NCBI RefSeq assembly: GCF_014284305.1
Contig: NZ_JACOFW010000014.1
Coordinates: forward strand, 1 to 64,000
Direction: 5' to 3'
Length of the DNA: 64,000 nt
From: Affinundibacterium seohonense
Lineage (GTDB): Bacteria > Pseudomonadota > Gammaproteobacteria > Burkholderiales > Burkholderiaceae_D
Every line of letters begins with the position of its first letter. The stretch's first letter is position 1. Below are positions 25,203 through 36,573 of this stretch, piece by piece. The notes beneath the pieces are model-generated. The model was not told the DNA's origin, ran no database searches, and was given only the letters and a program-made list of their open reading frames with translations. The position numbers and the translations under genes are program-made.

Positions 25203-26758
25203 TGAGTGAATTAGATAATAAAGATAAAGCATTGGTAGCCAATACGGTGACTTCGATTGTTCAATGGTTAAAGCAACATGCACCTGAGGCGCAATTAAGT
25301 TCTGATTCTCGCGAGATTCAAGCTGGCGATGTTTTTTTTGCTTTCCCAATTACGGGCGGCAAAGGAGACGGTCGTGCGTTTATTCAGAATGCAATTGAAC
25401 GCGGGGTAGCTGCGATTGTATATGAAAAAAATGCTGCGACTAAGGTACAAGATATCAGTGTTCCGCACTTAGTGGTGACTGGTTTAATTGATTTATTGGG
25501 AGCGATCGCCAACCAATGGTATGACACGCCAGATCAAGGTATGTTTAGCGTTGCGGTCACTGGCACCAATGGCAAAACCTCTTGCTCACAATGGATAGCG
25601 AAGGCCTTGTCTATGCAAGGTACACCAGCAGCAGTCATCGGCACTCTGGGGGTAGGCAACTATCGCGATGGCGTAATAAATCAGCTGCAAGAAACGGGAT
25701 TTACCACACCTGATGCATTGCAATTGCAGGCGCGTTTAGCGAAGTTGAAAAAAAATGGCGCTAAGAGTTTAGCGATTGAAGCCTCCTCGATTGGCATTCA
25801 TCAAGGCCGCTTAAATGCCTTGCATGTCGATGTCGCACTGTTCACGAATCTAACCCGCGACCATCTTGATTATCACGGCACGATGGAAGCTTATGCGGCG
25901 GCGAAAGAAGCTTTATTTCATTGGCAGGGTTTGCAAGCCGGCGTAATCAATGCAGATGACGCTTTTGGTTTGGCATTGTTGCAGCGCTTAGCTATCAGTC
26001 AACCAGAGCTTAAGCTGCTGGCATACGCCATTGATACTGTTGTCGATTCTACGATACCGACTCTGCGTGCTTCACAATTAAAGACCACACATATCGGAAC
26101 ACAGTTTCATGTCGATTCACCATTTGGTAGCGGTGTCGTCAAAACACAAATGATCGGGCGTTTTAATGTCAGCAATGTGCTTGGCGTTTTGGGCGTGCTA
26201 TTGATGAGAGGCATTACTTGGGAACGAGCGATTGCGACTATAGAAAAACTGACCCCCGTACAAGGTCGTATGCAACAACTCGGCTCTAGCGGGAAGGCGA
26301 TGGTCGTCGTTGATTATGCGCACACGCCAGACGCCTTAGAAAAAACTTTGCAGGCTTTACAGCAAGTAGCGCAAGAGCGTCAGGGAAATTTATGGTGCGT
26401 ATTTGGCTGTGGTGGTGATCGCGATCCTGGCAAGCGCCCACAAATGGGGAAGATCGCCCAAATGGCGCAACACGTGGTGGTGACCAGTGATAATCCACGC
26501 ACCGAAGATCCAGAAAAAATCCTGCAAGACATACTCGCTGGTATGAGCGGTACACCAAATGCCATCGTTGATCGTGCTAGTGCAATTTTGTATGCGGTCA
26601 AACATGCGGCATCGAATGACGTCATTTTGATTGCTGGTAAAGGCCATGAAAACTACCAAGATATTAATGGTAAAAAATGGCCATTTTCCGATGAAGAACA
26701 TGCACTGCTGGCATTGGCGACAGTGGCTACGAATAGCTCGATGCGGAGGTCATCTTGA
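25202..26758 (+). CDS. murE: UDP-MurNAc-tripeptide synthetase MurE (meso-DAP adding)
   Basis: ATP-dependent Mur ligase of 518 residues adding the third stem amino acid in the cytoplasm. SDSREIQAGDVFFA lies in the N-terminal UDP-binding domain, the P-loop TGTNGKTS around residue 119, and the C-terminal domain has DYAHTPDALE. DNPRTEDP, the motif of enzymes that add meso-diaminopimelate, is present, so Gram-negative DAP-type peptidoglycan is expected. Overlaps at both ends indicate coupling. Confidence 0.97.
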   Translation: MSELDNKDKALVANTVTSIVQWLKQHAPEAQLSSDSREIQAGDVFFAFPITGGKGDGRAFIQNAIERGVAAIVYEKNAATKVQDISVPHLVVTGLIDLLGAIANQWYDTPDQGMFSVAVTGTNGKTSCSQWIAKALSMQGTPAAVIGTLGVGNYRDGVINQLQETGFTTPDALQLQARLAKLKKNGAKSLAIEASSIGIHQGRLNALHVDVALFTNLTRDHLDYHGTMEAYAAAKEALFHWQGLQAGVINADDAFGLALLQRLAISQPELKLLAYAIDTVVDSTIPTLRASQLKTTHIGTQFHVDSPFGSGVVKTQMIGRFNVSNVLGVLGVLLMRGITWERAIATIEKLTPVQGRMQQLGSSGKAMVVVDYAHTPDALEKTLQALQQVAQERQGNLWCVFGCGGDRDPGKRPQMGKIAQMAQHVVVTSDNPRTEDPEKILQDILAGMSGTPNAIVDRASAILYAVKHAASNDVILIAGKGHENYQDINGKKWPFSDEEHALLALATVATNSSMRRSS

Positions 26759-28170
26759 TACGGACTTCTCTACGTCAATTGCAGAAAGTGGTAGCGAATT
26801 CTACCGTCACGGGCGATACGTATTTTGCTGGCTTGAGTACGGATAGTCGCAAAATAGAACAAGGTAATGTGTTTCTTGCTTTGCGCGGTGAGACTTTTGA
26901 TGCTCACGATTTTCTGGCGATGGTTGCAGAGTCCGGTGCCGTTGCTGTAATCGCAGAGCGTGTGCTAGCAGACTTCCCAATTCCAGCCTTGATTGTTCCT
27001 GATACTAAACTGGCTTTAGCGGAAATCGCGACTTATTGGCGTCAACAATTTGCTCTGCCAGTGATAGCGGTAACCGGTAGCAATGGCAAGACTACCGTGA
27101 AAGAGATGATCGCATCGATTTTGCTGGCACAGTATGGCAGCGAACACATGATTTCTACCAAAGGAAATCTGAACAATGAAATCGGTGTACCGCTGACTGT
27201 TTTCCGTTTGCAAGGCGAGCATCAAGCAGCAGTATTTGAGCTAGGCATGAATCATCCTGGTGAAATCGCGGTATTGAGCGCAATTGCACAAGCAAATGTG
27301 GCCTTAGTCAACAATGCCCAGCGTGAGCATCAAGAATTTATGCAAACGGTAGAAGCGGTCGCGATTGAAAATGGTGCCGTGATTCAAGGCTTACCTGGGG
27401 ATGGTGTCGCGGTCTTTCCTGCAAACGATACGTACACTGCGATTTGGAAAGAATTTGCTGGCCAGCGTAAAACATTGACGTTTGGTTTGGATTTAAATTC
27501 GGAACGAAGAGCGGATGTGTCGGGCAGCTTTGTTGCACAAGAATTTGGTAGTGATATACAGATGTCGATTCAAGGCGAAACTGTCATGGTGCGACTAGCC
27601 GCTGCTGGTCAGCATAATGTCTTGAATGCCTTAGCTGCTGCCGCTTGTTGCTCTGCGATTGGTATCTCCGCTGCAAAAATTATTGAAGGTTTGCAGGCAT
27701 TCGCTCCGGTTTCAGGTCGTTTGCAATTAAAGCAGGCGGCAGCAGGCGCGCGCTTGATAGACGACACTTACAACGCTAATCCAGATTCTGTAAAGGCAGC
27801 GATTGATGTCTTAGCCAACGCTAATGCAGAAACCACCTTGGTGCTCGGCGACATGGGTGAGGTCGGTGTTGATGGCGCGGCTTTTCATCAAGAGATTGGA
27901 CAATATGCCAAAGCGCACGGCATCCAACATTTGTACACCTTGGGTTCATTGGCACAGTCATCGACGATCGCTTTCGGAAATGGTGCGCAGCACTTTGACG
28001 AATTGGCTGGCTTGTTGGTGAAGTTGGATAGTCAAAGTGGTAGTGGTAATACGATCCTGATCAAGGGTTCTCGCTTTATGAAGATGGAACGTGTCGTTGC
28101 GCATTTGATGAGTGCGGCGAATACCGAAGCTGGCACCGTAGTAAATGCAGCAGCATCAGGAACACATTAA
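26755..28170 (+). CDS. murF: UDP-MurNAc-pentapeptide synthetase MurF
   Basis: Mur ligase of 471 residues that adds D-Ala-D-Ala. It has [19 protein letters not shown] at about residues 24-42, the P-loop TGSNGKTT near 104, [11 protein letters not shown], and [12 protein letters not shown] in the C-terminal domain. Translation appears to start at TTG 26755, within the murE stop region, with a strong GGAGGT five bases upstream. There is a 32-base gap to mraY. Confidence 0.96.
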   Translation: MIRTSLRQLQKVVANSTVTGDTYFAGLSTDSRKIEQGNVFLALRGETFDAHDFLAMVAESGAVAVIAERVLADFPIPALIVPDTKLALAEIATYWRQQFALPVIAVTGSNGKTTVKEMIASILLAQYGSEHMISTKGNLNNEIGVPLTVFRLQGEHQAAVFELGMNHPGEIAVLSAIAQANVALVNNAQREHQEFMQTVEAVAIENGAVIQGLPGDGVAVFPANDTYTAIWKEFAGQRKTLTFGLDLNSERRADVSGSFVAQEFGSDIQMSIQGETVMVRLAAAGQHNVLNALAAAACCSAIGISAAKIIEGLQAFAPVSGRLQLKQAAAGARLIDDTYNANPDSVKAAIDVLANANAETTLVLGDMGEVGVDGAAFHQEIGQYAKAHGIQHLYTLGSLAQSSTIAFGNGAQHFDELAGLLVKLDSQSGSGNTILIKGSRFMKMERVVAHLMSAANTEAGTVVNAAASGTH

Positions 28171-28202
28171 AACAATTAGAAAAAATACTTAGGGAAAATA
28201 TT

Positions 28203-29372
28203 ATGTTGCTTTGGTTGGCAGAACTTTTTAAACAAGACATCGGTTTCTTCCGCGTGTTTGGATTCATTACTTTCCGTGCGGTGTTTGCGACGATGACGGC
28301 GATCTCGATCGGTCTGATTGCTGGTCCCGCTGTGATTCGGATGTTGACACGTTTAAAAGTTGGTCAGGCTGTGCGAACTGATGGACCACAAACACACCTG
28401 ATTAAGTCTGGTACACCGACGATGGGTGGTGCTTTGGTGTTGATCTCGATCGGTATCTCGACTTTGTTATGGTCAGATTTGAGTAATCGTTTCGTCTGGG
28501 TCGTATTGATAGTTACCCTGGGATTCGGTGCGATTGGTTGGGTTGATGATTATCGCAAAGTCGTGTATCGCGATCCAAACGGCATGGCGTCGCGTGAAAA
28601 ATTTTTCTGGCAATCTTTGATCGGTATTGTGGCGGCGGTCTATTTGGCTTTCTCGGTATCCGCGCCGACCAATACTAAAGTCATGGAGTTGTTCTTCGCT
28701 TGGGTACAGTCTGGCTTTAGCATGGACTTACCCCCAAAGGCGGATTTGATTATCCCATTCTTTAAAACCTTTAATTATCCGCTCGGCGTTTGGGGTTTTA
28801 TCGCCCTGACATTCTGCGTGATTGTCGGCACGAGTAATGCTGTAAATTTGACCGATGGTCTAGATGGTTTGGCTATTATGCCGACGATTATGGTTGGTTC
28901 TGCATTGGGCATTTTTGCTTACCTCACAGGACATGCTGGTTACTCAAAATATTTATTGATTCCCTACATTCCAGGCGCGGGTGAGCTGCTCATTTTCTGC
29001 GGTGCGATGGCTGGTGCGGGTTTGGCATTTCTCTGGTTTAACGCACATCCGGCGCAAGTGTTTATGGGTGACGTTGGTGCACTCGCTTTAGGTGGTGCGC
29101 TTGGTACAGTCGCGGTGATTGTGCGTCAAGAAGTCGTGTTATTCATTATGGGCGGCATCTTTGTGGTTGAGACGTTCTCGGTGATGTTGCAAGTGACCTA
29201 CTTCAAATTCACCAAGAGAAAATATGGTGTCGGTAAACGCTTATTTTTGATGGCGCCTTTGCATCATCATTTTGAACAAAAAGGTTGGAAAGAAACGCAA
29301 GTGGTCGTGCGTTTTTGGATTATTACGATGCTGTTGGTGTTGGTAGGTTTGTCCTCTTTGAAGCTGCGTTGA
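28203..29372 (+). CDS. mraY: Phospho-MurNAc-pentapeptide translocase MraY
   Basis: Polytopic membrane enzyme of 389 residues making lipid I from UDP-MurNAc-pentapeptide and undecaprenyl phosphate. Conserved features include GTPTMGG near the N-terminus, the catalytic-site [18 protein letters not shown] and the C-terminal MAPLHHHFE loop. About ten hydrophobic helices are visible. AGGGAAA precedes the ATG at 28203. Confidence 0.97.
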   Translation: MLLWLAELFKQDIGFFRVFGFITFRAVFATMTAISIGLIAGPAVIRMLTRLKVGQAVRTDGPQTHLIKSGTPTMGGALVLISIGISTLLWSDLSNRFVWVVLIVTLGFGAIGWVDDYRKVVYRDPNGMASREKFFWQSLIGIVAAVYLAFSVSAPTNTKVMELFFAWVQSGFSMDLPPKADLIIPFFKTFNYPLGVWGFIALTFCVIVGTSNAVNLTDGLDGLAIMPTIMVGSALGIFAYLTGHAGYSKYLLIPYIPGAGELLIFCGAMAGAGLAFLWFNAHPAQVFMGDVGALALGGALGTVAVIVRQEVVLFIMGGIFVVETFSVMLQVTYFKFTKRKYGVGKRLFLMAPLHHHFEQKGWKETQVVVRFWIITMLLVLVGLSSLKLR

Positions 29373-29403
29373 TTGTTCTTTTAAGCTGATTGGTTAATTT
29401 GGT

Positions 29404-30909
29404 ATGAGTATGAAGTTTTCGGATAAGCAGGTATTGATCGTCGGGCTAGGTGAATCTGGTCTGGCGATGGCGCGTTGGTTGCAGCGTTGCGGCGCGCGCC
29501 TGCGTGTGGTCGATACGCGTAGCAATCCCGATCGTTTATCTGCTTTGAAAGAACTTGCACCAGAAGCTGAGTTTTGTGGTGGTGAATTGCAAGCTGCACA
29601 TGTCGATGGTGTTGATATGGTCGTGGTCAGTCCAGGTTTGGCGCCAGATGGTGAGTTGCAAGTCATCATGCAAGCTGCGCTAGAAAATGACATCGCCGTT
29701 TGGGGCGAGTTGGAATTATTTGCCCAGGCTTTGGCTGAGCTCAAAGAGTCAAATAATTACGCACCAAAAGTCATTGCGATTACAGGCACTAACGGCAAAA
29801 CGACCGTGACTAGTTTGACAGGTCAACTGTGCGCACGTGCAGGACTTAGCGTCAAAGTCGCTGGCAATATCAGCCCCGCCATGTTGGATGTCTTATGTGA
29901 ATGTATTGACGGTGAAACCTTACCGCAAGTTTGGGTGTTGGAATTATCGAGCTTCCAATTGCATACTAATCTCAGTTTAAATCCTGATGTCGCTACTGTT
30001 TTAAACGTGACACAAGATCACTTGGATTGGCACGGTGACATGAAAAATTATTGTGCCGATAAAGCCAAGATTTTTGGTGCCAACACTTTGCAAGTTCTCA
30101 ATCGTGATGATGAACAAGTGATGGCAATGCAGCGTCCTAATTCTCATTTTTTGAGTTTTTCATGTAAAGCGCCGCAGCACGATGCTGAATTTGGTTTATT
30201 GCATGATCAAGGAATGACGTGGTTGGCAGTCGCGAATGCCGATGAGGATGAACAACTATCATCCCGTAAGCGTAAAAAAGAAGTGGTGGAAATGGCATTG
30301 ACGATTACGCGCTTAATGCCAGCCGATGCCTTAAAAATACGTGGTCAGCACAATGCCAGTAATGCGCTCGCGGCCTTGGCCTTGTGCCGTGGTATCGGTC
30401 TTCCATTGGCACCGTTATTACATGCGCTGCGTGAATACAAAGGTGAGCCACATCGTGTTGAGTTGGTCACGACCATCGCTGGCGTTGATTATTTTGATGA
30501 CAGTAAAGGCACCAATGTTGGTGCAACGGTCGCTGCTCTTAAGGGCTTAGGCGAAGAGAGCGGTAGCACTAGTCCACGCATAATTTTAATCGCCGGCGGC
30601 GATGGTAAAGGACAGGATTTTAGCCCGCTAGCGTCGCCAGTTTCACGCTACGTTAAATCTGTCTTATTGATCGGCAAAGATGCCGCTGAAATTCAGTCTG
30701 CTCTGAATGTGACTGCGGTCGAGATGCAAAATTTCTCTAGTTTGGAAAACGCAGTAGCAAAGGCAGGTGAGATTGCGCAAGAGGGCGATATCGTTTTACT
30801 GTCGCCAGCCTGCGCTAGTTTGGACATGTTCAGAAATTATGCACATCGTGCACAAGTGTTTGTCGACGCGGTACGTGAAATTGCATTGAGTCGCGGAGAA
30901 ATTTGCTGA
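29404..30909 (+). CDS. murD: UDP-MurNAc-L-alanine:D-glutamate ligase MurD
   Basis: Mur ligase of 501 residues, a little longer than the common 440-450. An N-terminal Rossmann domain has [13 protein letters not shown], the P-loop TGTNGKTT lies near residue 131, and [18 protein letters not shown] and the C-terminal [10 protein letters not shown] follow. Extra length sits in a charged insert around residues 280-300 ([14 protein letters not shown]), as seen in related betaproteobacteria. The stop overlaps the ftsW ATG. Confidence 0.96.
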   Translation: MSMKFSDKQVLIVGLGESGLAMARWLQRCGARLRVVDTRSNPDRLSALKELAPEAEFCGGELQAAHVDGVDMVVVSPGLAPDGELQVIMQAALENDIAVWGELELFAQALAELKESNNYAPKVIAITGTNGKTTVTSLTGQLCARAGLSVKVAGNISPAMLDVLCECIDGETLPQVWVLELSSFQLHTNLSLNPDVATVLNVTQDHLDWHGDMKNYCADKAKIFGANTLQVLNRDDEQVMAMQRPNSHFLSFSCKAPQHDAEFGLLHDQGMTWLAVANADEDEQLSSRKRKKEVVEMALTITRLMPADALKIRGQHNASNALAALALCRGIGLPLAPLLHALREYKGEPHRVELVTTIAGVDYFDDSKGTNVGATVAALKGLGEESGSTSPRIILIAGGDGKGQDFSPLASPVSRYVKSVLLIGKDAAEIQSALNVTAVEMQNFSSLENAVAKAGEIAQEGDIVLLSPACASLDMFRNYAHRAQVFVDAVREIALSRGEIC

Positions 30910-32126
30910 TGAAACAGCTACTCCTCAATTTGAACCCATTTCGTGCGTCTAGTAGCAACCAGACCACGACGCATTTCGTGCAGCGTTCGAAGATGATGGA
31001 GTATGACCAAGCCTTGGTGTGGGTGACCTTGATTTTGATGGTGTTTGGCATGGTGATGGTGTATTCCGCCTCGATATCTTTGCCCGATTCACCGAAATAT
31101 GCGAACTACAAGAATAATCATTTCTTAGTTCGGCAGGCGATGTTTGTGACGGTGTCAATTTTGGCGAGTTTCATTGTTTTTCGTTTGCGTGTAGAGGACT
31201 GGCAAAAACTTGCGCCTTACTTATTTGTTGCCACCTTAGTGTTGCTGGTATTGGTGCTGATACCCGGCATAGGCAAAGGGGTGAATGGTGCGAAACGTTG
31301 GATATCATTAAAAGTCTTCAACGTACAGCCCTCCGAAATGATGAAGTTGTTCATGGTTTTATATGCGGCGGATTACACGGTGCGTAAGCAAGAGTTTATG
31401 CATAAGCTAACCAAAGGCTTCTTGCCGATGATGATTACGGTGGCGGTGTTGGGACTGTTGCTCTTGTTGGAGCCGGATCTTGGCGCGTTTGGTGTGATTG
31501 TTTGTATCGCGATGGGGATTCTATTTTTAGGTGGCATCAATGGTATTTGGTTTGGTGGCATCGCGGCGGCTTTGGTCGGTATTTTTACCTCAGTTATTTT
31601 GTTGTCGCCATGGCGTCGTGAACGAATTTTCGCTTACTTGAACCCGTTTGAAGAAGACAATGCCCTTGGTAAAGCTTATCAATTAACGCACTCTCTGATT
31701 GCGTTTGGGCGTGGTGAGATATTAGGTGTGGGCCTGGGTGCGAGTGTGGAAAAACTGCATTATTTGCCAGAAGCGCATACGGATTTTTTATTGGCGGTGA
31801 TTGGCGAGGAACTTGGTTTTATTGGTGTGGCAGTCGTGATTTATTTGTTTTACTGGATCGTCAAGCGGGCTTTTGAAATTGGACGCCAGGCGATTGTATT
31901 GGATGCGACTTTCGCAGGTTTGACCGCCAAAGGCATCGGTATATGGATAGGCATACAAACCTTCATCAACATGGGCGTCAATTTGGGCTTGTTACCTACC
32001 AAAGGTTTGACATTGCCATTGATGAGTTATGGCGGTAGTGGCGTATTGATTAACTGTATAGGATTAACCCTGTTGCTCAGAATCGATTATGAAAATCGCT
32101 TGATGATGCGTGGGGGACGAATATGA
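30909..32126 (+). CDS. ftsW: Septal glycosyltransferase FtsW (SEDS family)
   Basis: Membrane protein of 405 residues that polymerises septal glycan from lipid II together with FtsI. About ten membrane helices are visible, with [34 protein letters not shown] and [22 protein letters not shown] at 30909 overlaps the murD stop and is preceded by GGAGAAA; an in-frame TTG six bases earlier is less likely. Its stop overlaps the murG ATG. Confidence 0.97.
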   Translation: MKQLLLNLNPFRASSSNQTTTHFVQRSKMMEYDQALVWVTLILMVFGMVMVYSASISLPDSPKYANYKNNHFLVRQAMFVTVSILASFIVFRLRVEDWQKLAPYLFVATLVLLVLVLIPGIGKGVNGAKRWISLKVFNVQPSEMMKLFMVLYAADYTVRKQEFMHKLTKGFLPMMITVAVLGLLLLLEPDLGAFGVIVCIAMGILFLGGINGIWFGGIAAALVGIFTSVILLSPWRRERIFAYLNPFEEDNALGKAYQLTHSLIAFGRGEILGVGLGASVEKLHYLPEAHTDFLLAVIGEELGFIGVAVVIYLFYWIVKRAFEIGRQAIVLDATFAGLTAKGIGIWIGIQTFINMGVNLGLLPTKGLTLPLMSYGGSGVLINCIGLTLLLRIDYENRLMMRGGRI

Positions 32127-33226
32127 CAAGTAAAGATGTAATGGCGGCAAAAAAGAAAAAACATTTACTGATCATGGCTGCAGGAACTGGTGGTCACATT
32201 TTCCCGGGTCTGGCAATCGCAGCAGAAATGCAGCAACGTGGTTGGACCGTGTCGTGGTTAGGAACCAAGACGGGCATGGAAGGTGAGATTGTTGCCAAGC
32301 ATGGAATCGCAATGGATCAACTAGATTTTACTGGGCTGCGCGGTAAAGGTCTTCGACATAGCATTAGTGGCGCGTTTAAGTTGCTAGCGAGTTTTTTTTC
32401 CTGCCTACGCATCGTCAGTAAGCGTCAGCCTGATGTGGTGTTGGGAATGGGTGGCTATGTCACGGTGCCAGGTGGAGTTAGTAGTGCTTTGCTGGGGAAA
32501 CCTTTGGTATTGATGAATGCTGATGCGCCGCTCTTGTTATCGAATAAAGCCTTGAAGTTGTTTGCAAAAAAACTGATGTTTGGTTTGCCTTCAAATGCAC
32601 CGATGCAAGAGCAGAAATTTGTATTCACAGGCAATCCGATTCGTCGTGAGATCACAGGATTAGCAATGCCGCAGGAACGTTACGCACAGCATCAAGGGCC
32701 GTTGAAGATATTGGTGGTGGGTGGAAGTCTCGGTGCGCGAGTATTAAATGAAGCCGTACCTGATGCACTTGCATTAATTCCAGAAGATCAGCGTCCGCTT
32801 GTCACGCATCAATCTGGTAAGCAACATGTGGAAGGGCTGCGTCAACGCTATGCGGCGCAAAACGTACAAGCGGAAGTTTTGGATTTTATTCACGACATGC
32901 CACGTCGCTACGCTGATGCCGATTTGGTGATTTGCCGTGCTGGTGCGATCACGGTGTCGGAATTGACCGCAGTTGGTGTCGCTAGTGTGTTAGTGCCTTT
33001 GGTGGCATCCAGTACCTCGCATCAAAAAGCGAATGCTGAGTGGTTGAGTCAAGCTGGTGGTGCGATTCATTTGCCACAAACTGAATTGACCGCGCAGCGA
33101 TTGGCAGAATTGATTCAGAGTATGCAGCGTGAGCGTTGTTTAAAATTAGCGCAAGCAGCGTATCAAATGGGTAAGCGCGATGCGAATCAGACGATTGCAA
33201 CAATATTAGAAGATTTAGCGCAATAA
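32123..33226 (+). CDS. murG: Lipid II synthase MurG
   Basis: Peripheral GT-B glycosyltransferase of 367 residues adding GlcNAc to lipid I. The glycine-rich motif [14 protein letters not shown] lies near the N-terminus, followed by [11 protein letters not shown], the hinge [12 protein letters not shown], and the donor site [14 protein letters not shown]. The ATG overlaps the ftsW stop (ATGA) with GGGGGA upstream. The first 12 residues are a lysine-rich extension before the usual start of homology. Confidence 0.97.
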   Translation: MTSKDVMAAKKKKHLLIMAAGTGGHIFPGLAIAAEMQQRGWTVSWLGTKTGMEGEIVAKHGIAMDQLDFTGLRGKGLRHSISGAFKLLASFFSCLRIVSKRQPDVVLGMGGYVTVPGGVSSALLGKPLVLMNADAPLLLSNKALKLFAKKLMFGLPSNAPMQEQKFVFTGNPIRREITGLAMPQERYAQHQGPLKILVVGGSLGARVLNEAVPDALALIPEDQRPLVTHQSGKQHVEGLRQRYAAQNVQAEVLDFIHDMPRRYADADLVICRAGAITVSELTAVGVASVLVPLVASSTSHQKANAEWLSQAGGAIHLPQTELTAQRLAELIQSMQRERCLKLAQAAYQMGKRDANQTIATILEDLAQ

Positions 33227-33272
33227 GTTTGCAGAAAATACGCAGAGAATAATTAGGGTTAACGAGAGAATT

Positions 33273-34658
33273 ATGAAACATAAAGTCAAGCACTTACATT
33301 TTGTCGGCATCGGTGGCTCAGGTATGAGCGGCATCGCCGAAGTGCTATTGAATCTGGGCTATGTGATTTCTGGATCTGACTTGAGTAGTAATGCTGCATC
33401 ACAGCGTTTGGCGAGTTTGGGTGCGAAAGTCACAGTCGGTCATGCAGCAGAAAATATCGAAGGCGCCGATGCGGTCGTGACCTCAACTGCCGTGAAAGCG
33501 GATAACCCAGAAGTGATCGCCGCACGTGAGAAACATATTCCTATCGTGCCACGTGCATTGATGTTGACGGAACTGATGCGCTTGAAAAGCGGGATTGCGA
33601 TCGCTGGCACGCATGGTAAAACCACGACCACCAGTTTGGTCGCAAGCATTTTGGCCGAGGGTGGTTTAGATCCGACCTTCGTCATCGGTGGACTGCTCAA
33701 TAGCGCGGGAGCCAATGCAAAGCTCGGTAGTGGTCAATACATCGTCGCGGAAGCCGATGAATCGGATGCTTCGTTTTTGAATTTGTTGCCGGTGATCGAA
33801 GTCATTACGAATATTGATGCCGATCATATGGAAACTTATGATCACGACTTCGCGAAATTGAAACAAGCATTCGTGGACTTCACTTTGCGTTTGCCATTTT
33901 ATGGCGTTGCCATGTTGTGTATGGATGATCCAAATATTCGCGAAATCATGCCAGAAATCACGAAAACGATTGTGACTTACGGTTTCCACGAAGAAGCGGA
34001 AGTACGCGCAATTAACGCCAGCGCTGCTAACGGCAAGATGCATTTCACCGTGGTGCAAAATGGTTATGCCGATATGCAGGTTAGCTTGAATCAACCTGGT
34101 ATGCACAATGTGCAAAATGCTTGCGCAGCGATTGCGATTGCACGTGAAGTTGGTGTTGAAGATAGCGCGACGCAAAAAGCATTAAGTGAATTTAATGGTG
34201 TTGGTCGTCGCTTTACACGTTATGGCGAAATTACAATCGGTAGCGATGGTGGCAGTTTTGCCTTGGTCGATGACTATGGTCATCATCCGGTAGAGATGGC
34301 TGCAACCTTGGCCGCGGCGCGTGGTGCTTATCCAGGTCGTCGTTTGGTGTTGGCATTTCAGCCGCATCGTTATACCCGCACCCGCGATTTGTTTGAAGAT
34401 TTTGTGAAAGTCATGTCGACAGCCGATGCCGTCGTGTTGGCGGAAGTGTATGCGGCAGGTGAAGCCCCTATCGTTGCAGCGGATGGACGTGCGATGACCA
34501 GAGCATTGCGAGTATTGGGCAAAGTCGAACCGATTTTTGTAGAGAATATGCAAGACATGCCAGAGGCTTTGCGACAAATGTTACGGAATGGTGATGTCTT
34601 GATCGTGATGGGCGCTGGTTCTATTAGTACCGTCCCTGGAAAACTTGCGGGCAAATAA
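33273..34658 (+). CDS. murC: UDP-MurNAc:L-alanine ligase MurC
   Basis: Mur ligase of 461 residues attaching the first stem amino acid. The N-terminal [15 protein letters not shown] Rossmann motif, the P-loop AGTHGKTTT near residue 112, [20 protein letters not shown] and [14 protein letters not shown] are all present. It is separated from murG by 46 bases and from ddlB by about 50. Confidence 0.97.
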   Translation: MKHKVKHLHFVGIGGSGMSGIAEVLLNLGYVISGSDLSSNAASQRLASLGAKVTVGHAAENIEGADAVVTSTAVKADNPEVIAAREKHIPIVPRALMLTELMRLKSGIAIAGTHGKTTTTSLVASILAEGGLDPTFVIGGLLNSAGANAKLGSGQYIVAEADESDASFLNLLPVIEVITNIDADHMETYDHDFAKLKQAFVDFTLRLPFYGVAMLCMDDPNIREIMPEITKTIVTYGFHEEAEVRAINASAANGKMHFTVVQNGYADMQVSLNQPGMHNVQNACAAIAIAREVGVEDSATQKALSEFNGVGRRFTRYGEITIGSDGGSFALVDDYGHHPVEMAATLAAARGAYPGRRLVLAFQPHRYTRTRDLFEDFVKVMSTADAVVLAEVYAAGEAPIVAADGRAMTRALRVLGKVEPIFVENMQDMPEALRQMLRNGDVLIVMGAGSISTVPGKLAGK

Positions 34659-34708
34659 GTAGATAAAAGAAATTCACTGAATAAATTATTAAATTGGATG
34701 AATACGAA

Positions 34709-35653
34709 ATGAAAGAACTCGGCAAAGTTGGTGTGTTATTCGGTGGTCGCTCAGCAGAGCGCGAAGTTTCCATCATGTCTGGCACTGGCGTATTGAATGC
34801 GCTGAAAAGTCGTGGCGTAGATGCACACGGCTTTGATCCGGCTGAACGTAGTTTGGCTGAGCTCGCCGCAGAAAAATTTGATCGCGTGTTCATTGCTCTG
34901 CACGGTCGTTATGGTGAAGACGGTAGTTTGCAAGGTGCGTTGGAACAGTTAGGAATTCCTTATACCGGCAGCGGTGTGATGGCGTCATCGGTAGCGATGG
35001 ACAAGATTTTTACAAAAAAAATCTGGTTATATCACGCGTTGACCACACCCAAGTATGCAGTGCTAAATGCGAATACGGATTTGAGCAAAGTCGCCAACCA
35101 ATTAGGTTTGCCGCTGATCGTCAAACCACCGCATGAAGGTTCAACCATTGGCATCACGAAAGTAACGAACGCTGATGCTTTACCTGCCGCGTATCAATTG
35201 GCAGCAAAGTTTGATGAAGAAGTCTTGGCCGAAGAATTTATTCAAGGACGTGAGTTGACCGTCGCTGTTTTAGGTCGCGGGCCTGGTGCTTACGCATTGC
35301 CACTGATTGAAATTGTTGCACCAGATGGTAACTACGATTATCAAAATAAATATTTTACGGACGACACAAAGTATCTTTGCCCAGCACCGATCGATGAAGC
35401 GTTGACACAAGAAATTAAAACCATGTGTGAAGAAGCTTATCGCGCGGTGAATTGTGAAGGATGGGCACGCGTTGACGTGTTGCTGCGCGCTAGCGATAAC
35501 AAGCCATTTTTGATTGAAATTAATACGTCGCCTGGAATGACGGGTCACTCTCTAGTGCCGATGGCAGCGAAAGCGGCAGGCATGAGTTATGAAGATGTTT
35601 GTATCGAAATTTTGAAGACAGCGCGTTTGAAAACCGCGTCTGATTCAGAATAA
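34709..35653 (+). CDS. ddlB: D-alanine:D-alanine ligase DdlB
   Basis: ATP-grasp ligase of 314 residues supplying D-Ala-D-Ala to MurF. It shows [13 protein letters not shown], the [14 protein letters not shown] region, [11 protein letters not shown], and the C-terminal [14 protein letters not shown] with metal-binding residues. ATG 34709 gives the usual N-terminus (MKELGKVGV); a TTG at 34694 would add only five residues. Confidence 0.96.
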   Translation: MKELGKVGVLFGGRSAEREVSIMSGTGVLNALKSRGVDAHGFDPAERSLAELAAEKFDRVFIALHGRYGEDGSLQGALEQLGIPYTGSGVMASSVAMDKIFTKKIWLYHALTTPKYAVLNANTDLSKVANQLGLPLIVKPPHEGSTIGITKVTNADALPAAYQLAAKFDEEVLAEEFIQGRELTVAVLGRGPGAYALPLIEIVAPDGNYDYQNKYFTDDTKYLCPAPIDEALTQEIKTMCEEAYRAVNCEGWARVDVLLRASDNKPFLIEINTSPGMTGHSLVPMAAKAAGMSYEDVCIEILKTARLKTASDSE

Positions 35654-35683
35654 TTTTTTGCGTAGAAAGTAGAAACTGATTTT

Positions 35684-36457
35684 ATGTGGCAAGACGCAAA
35701 GCTGCTTAACGCTATCGCCAATGCCCTATTTGGTTTGGTGTTGCTTGCCCTTGTTGCATCGGGTGTTTGGTGGGTGATTCAACGACCATTATTTACCTTG
35801 CAAACCGTGCGGGTAGAGGGTGAGAATAAAAGTGATCTACGCCATGTGAACGCGTTGACGATACGGGATCAGGCAATACCAAAAATTGGTGGTAATTTTT
35901 TTACAGCTAATCTCGATCAAGTCAGGCTAGCATTTGAATCTGTGCCTTGGGTGAGAAAAGCGAGTGTGCAAAGAGTTTGGCCGAATAAGCTCATCGTGTC
36001 TTTGCAGGAACATGAAGTCCTGGGAACCTGGGGCGAGGATGGGCGATTGATTTCGATGGCTGGTGATGTGTTTACCGCCAACCTAGCGGAAGCTGAAGAA
36101 GATGCTCAACTAGTTGGCTTTGTCGGACCAGAAGGTAGTGAGAAGGAAGTCATAGCGCAATATCGACAATTTAAAAATTGGTTTGCTAGTATCAACTTGG
36201 AGCCGGAGACGGTTGAGTACTCAAGTCGATATGCGTGGAGTGTGGTGTTAAATAATGGCTTGCGAGTTGAGCTAGGCAAAGTGCAAGAGCAAGGTATTTT
36301 GAAAAGAAGGGTAGAGCAATTGATCAAGGTCTACCCGCAATTAGTGACTCGATTGCAGGACAGAATTGTGAGCGTGGATATGCGCTATCCAAACGGTCTA
36401 GCTTTGCAATCAAGTGGTAGTGGATTTGGATTGAATCGAAAGTTAGGTAGTAAATAG
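35684..36457 (+). CDS. ftsQ: Cell division protein FtsQ
   Basis: Bitopic division protein of 257 residues. A short cytoplasmic tail and one membrane helix (about 12-31) precede the POTRA domain (TLQTVRVEGENKSDLRHV to about 100) and the FtsQ beta domain containing VPWVRKASVQRVWPN and LIVSLQEHEVLGTW. It links FtsB/FtsL to the rest of the divisome. The 116-base gap before ftsA leaves room for a promoter. Confidence 0.95.
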   Translation: MWQDAKLLNAIANALFGLVLLALVASGVWWVIQRPLFTLQTVRVEGENKSDLRHVNALTIRDQAIPKIGGNFFTANLDQVRLAFESVPWVRKASVQRVWPNKLIVSLQEHEVLGTWGEDGRLISMAGDVFTANLAEAEEDAQLVGFVGPEGSEKEVIAQYRQFKNWFASINLEPETVEYSSRYAWSVVLNNGLRVELGKVQEQGILKRRVEQLIKVYPQLVTRLQDRIVSVDMRYPNGLALQSSGSGFGLNRKLGSK

Positions 36458-36573
36458 ACTGCGGATGTAATTGTAAATGAGCAGAACTTAATTGATATTG
36501 ATAGAGGTTGATGGACGTTAACATTGATGTTCAATATCAGTAACGAGTACCTTATAAAAGTAAGTGGAAGACT

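Noticed and set aside
26755-26758. Apparent missing ATG start of murF as a sign of a frameshift
   Set aside because: A TTG with a strong GGAGGT at correct spacing explains the start, and the protein is full length.
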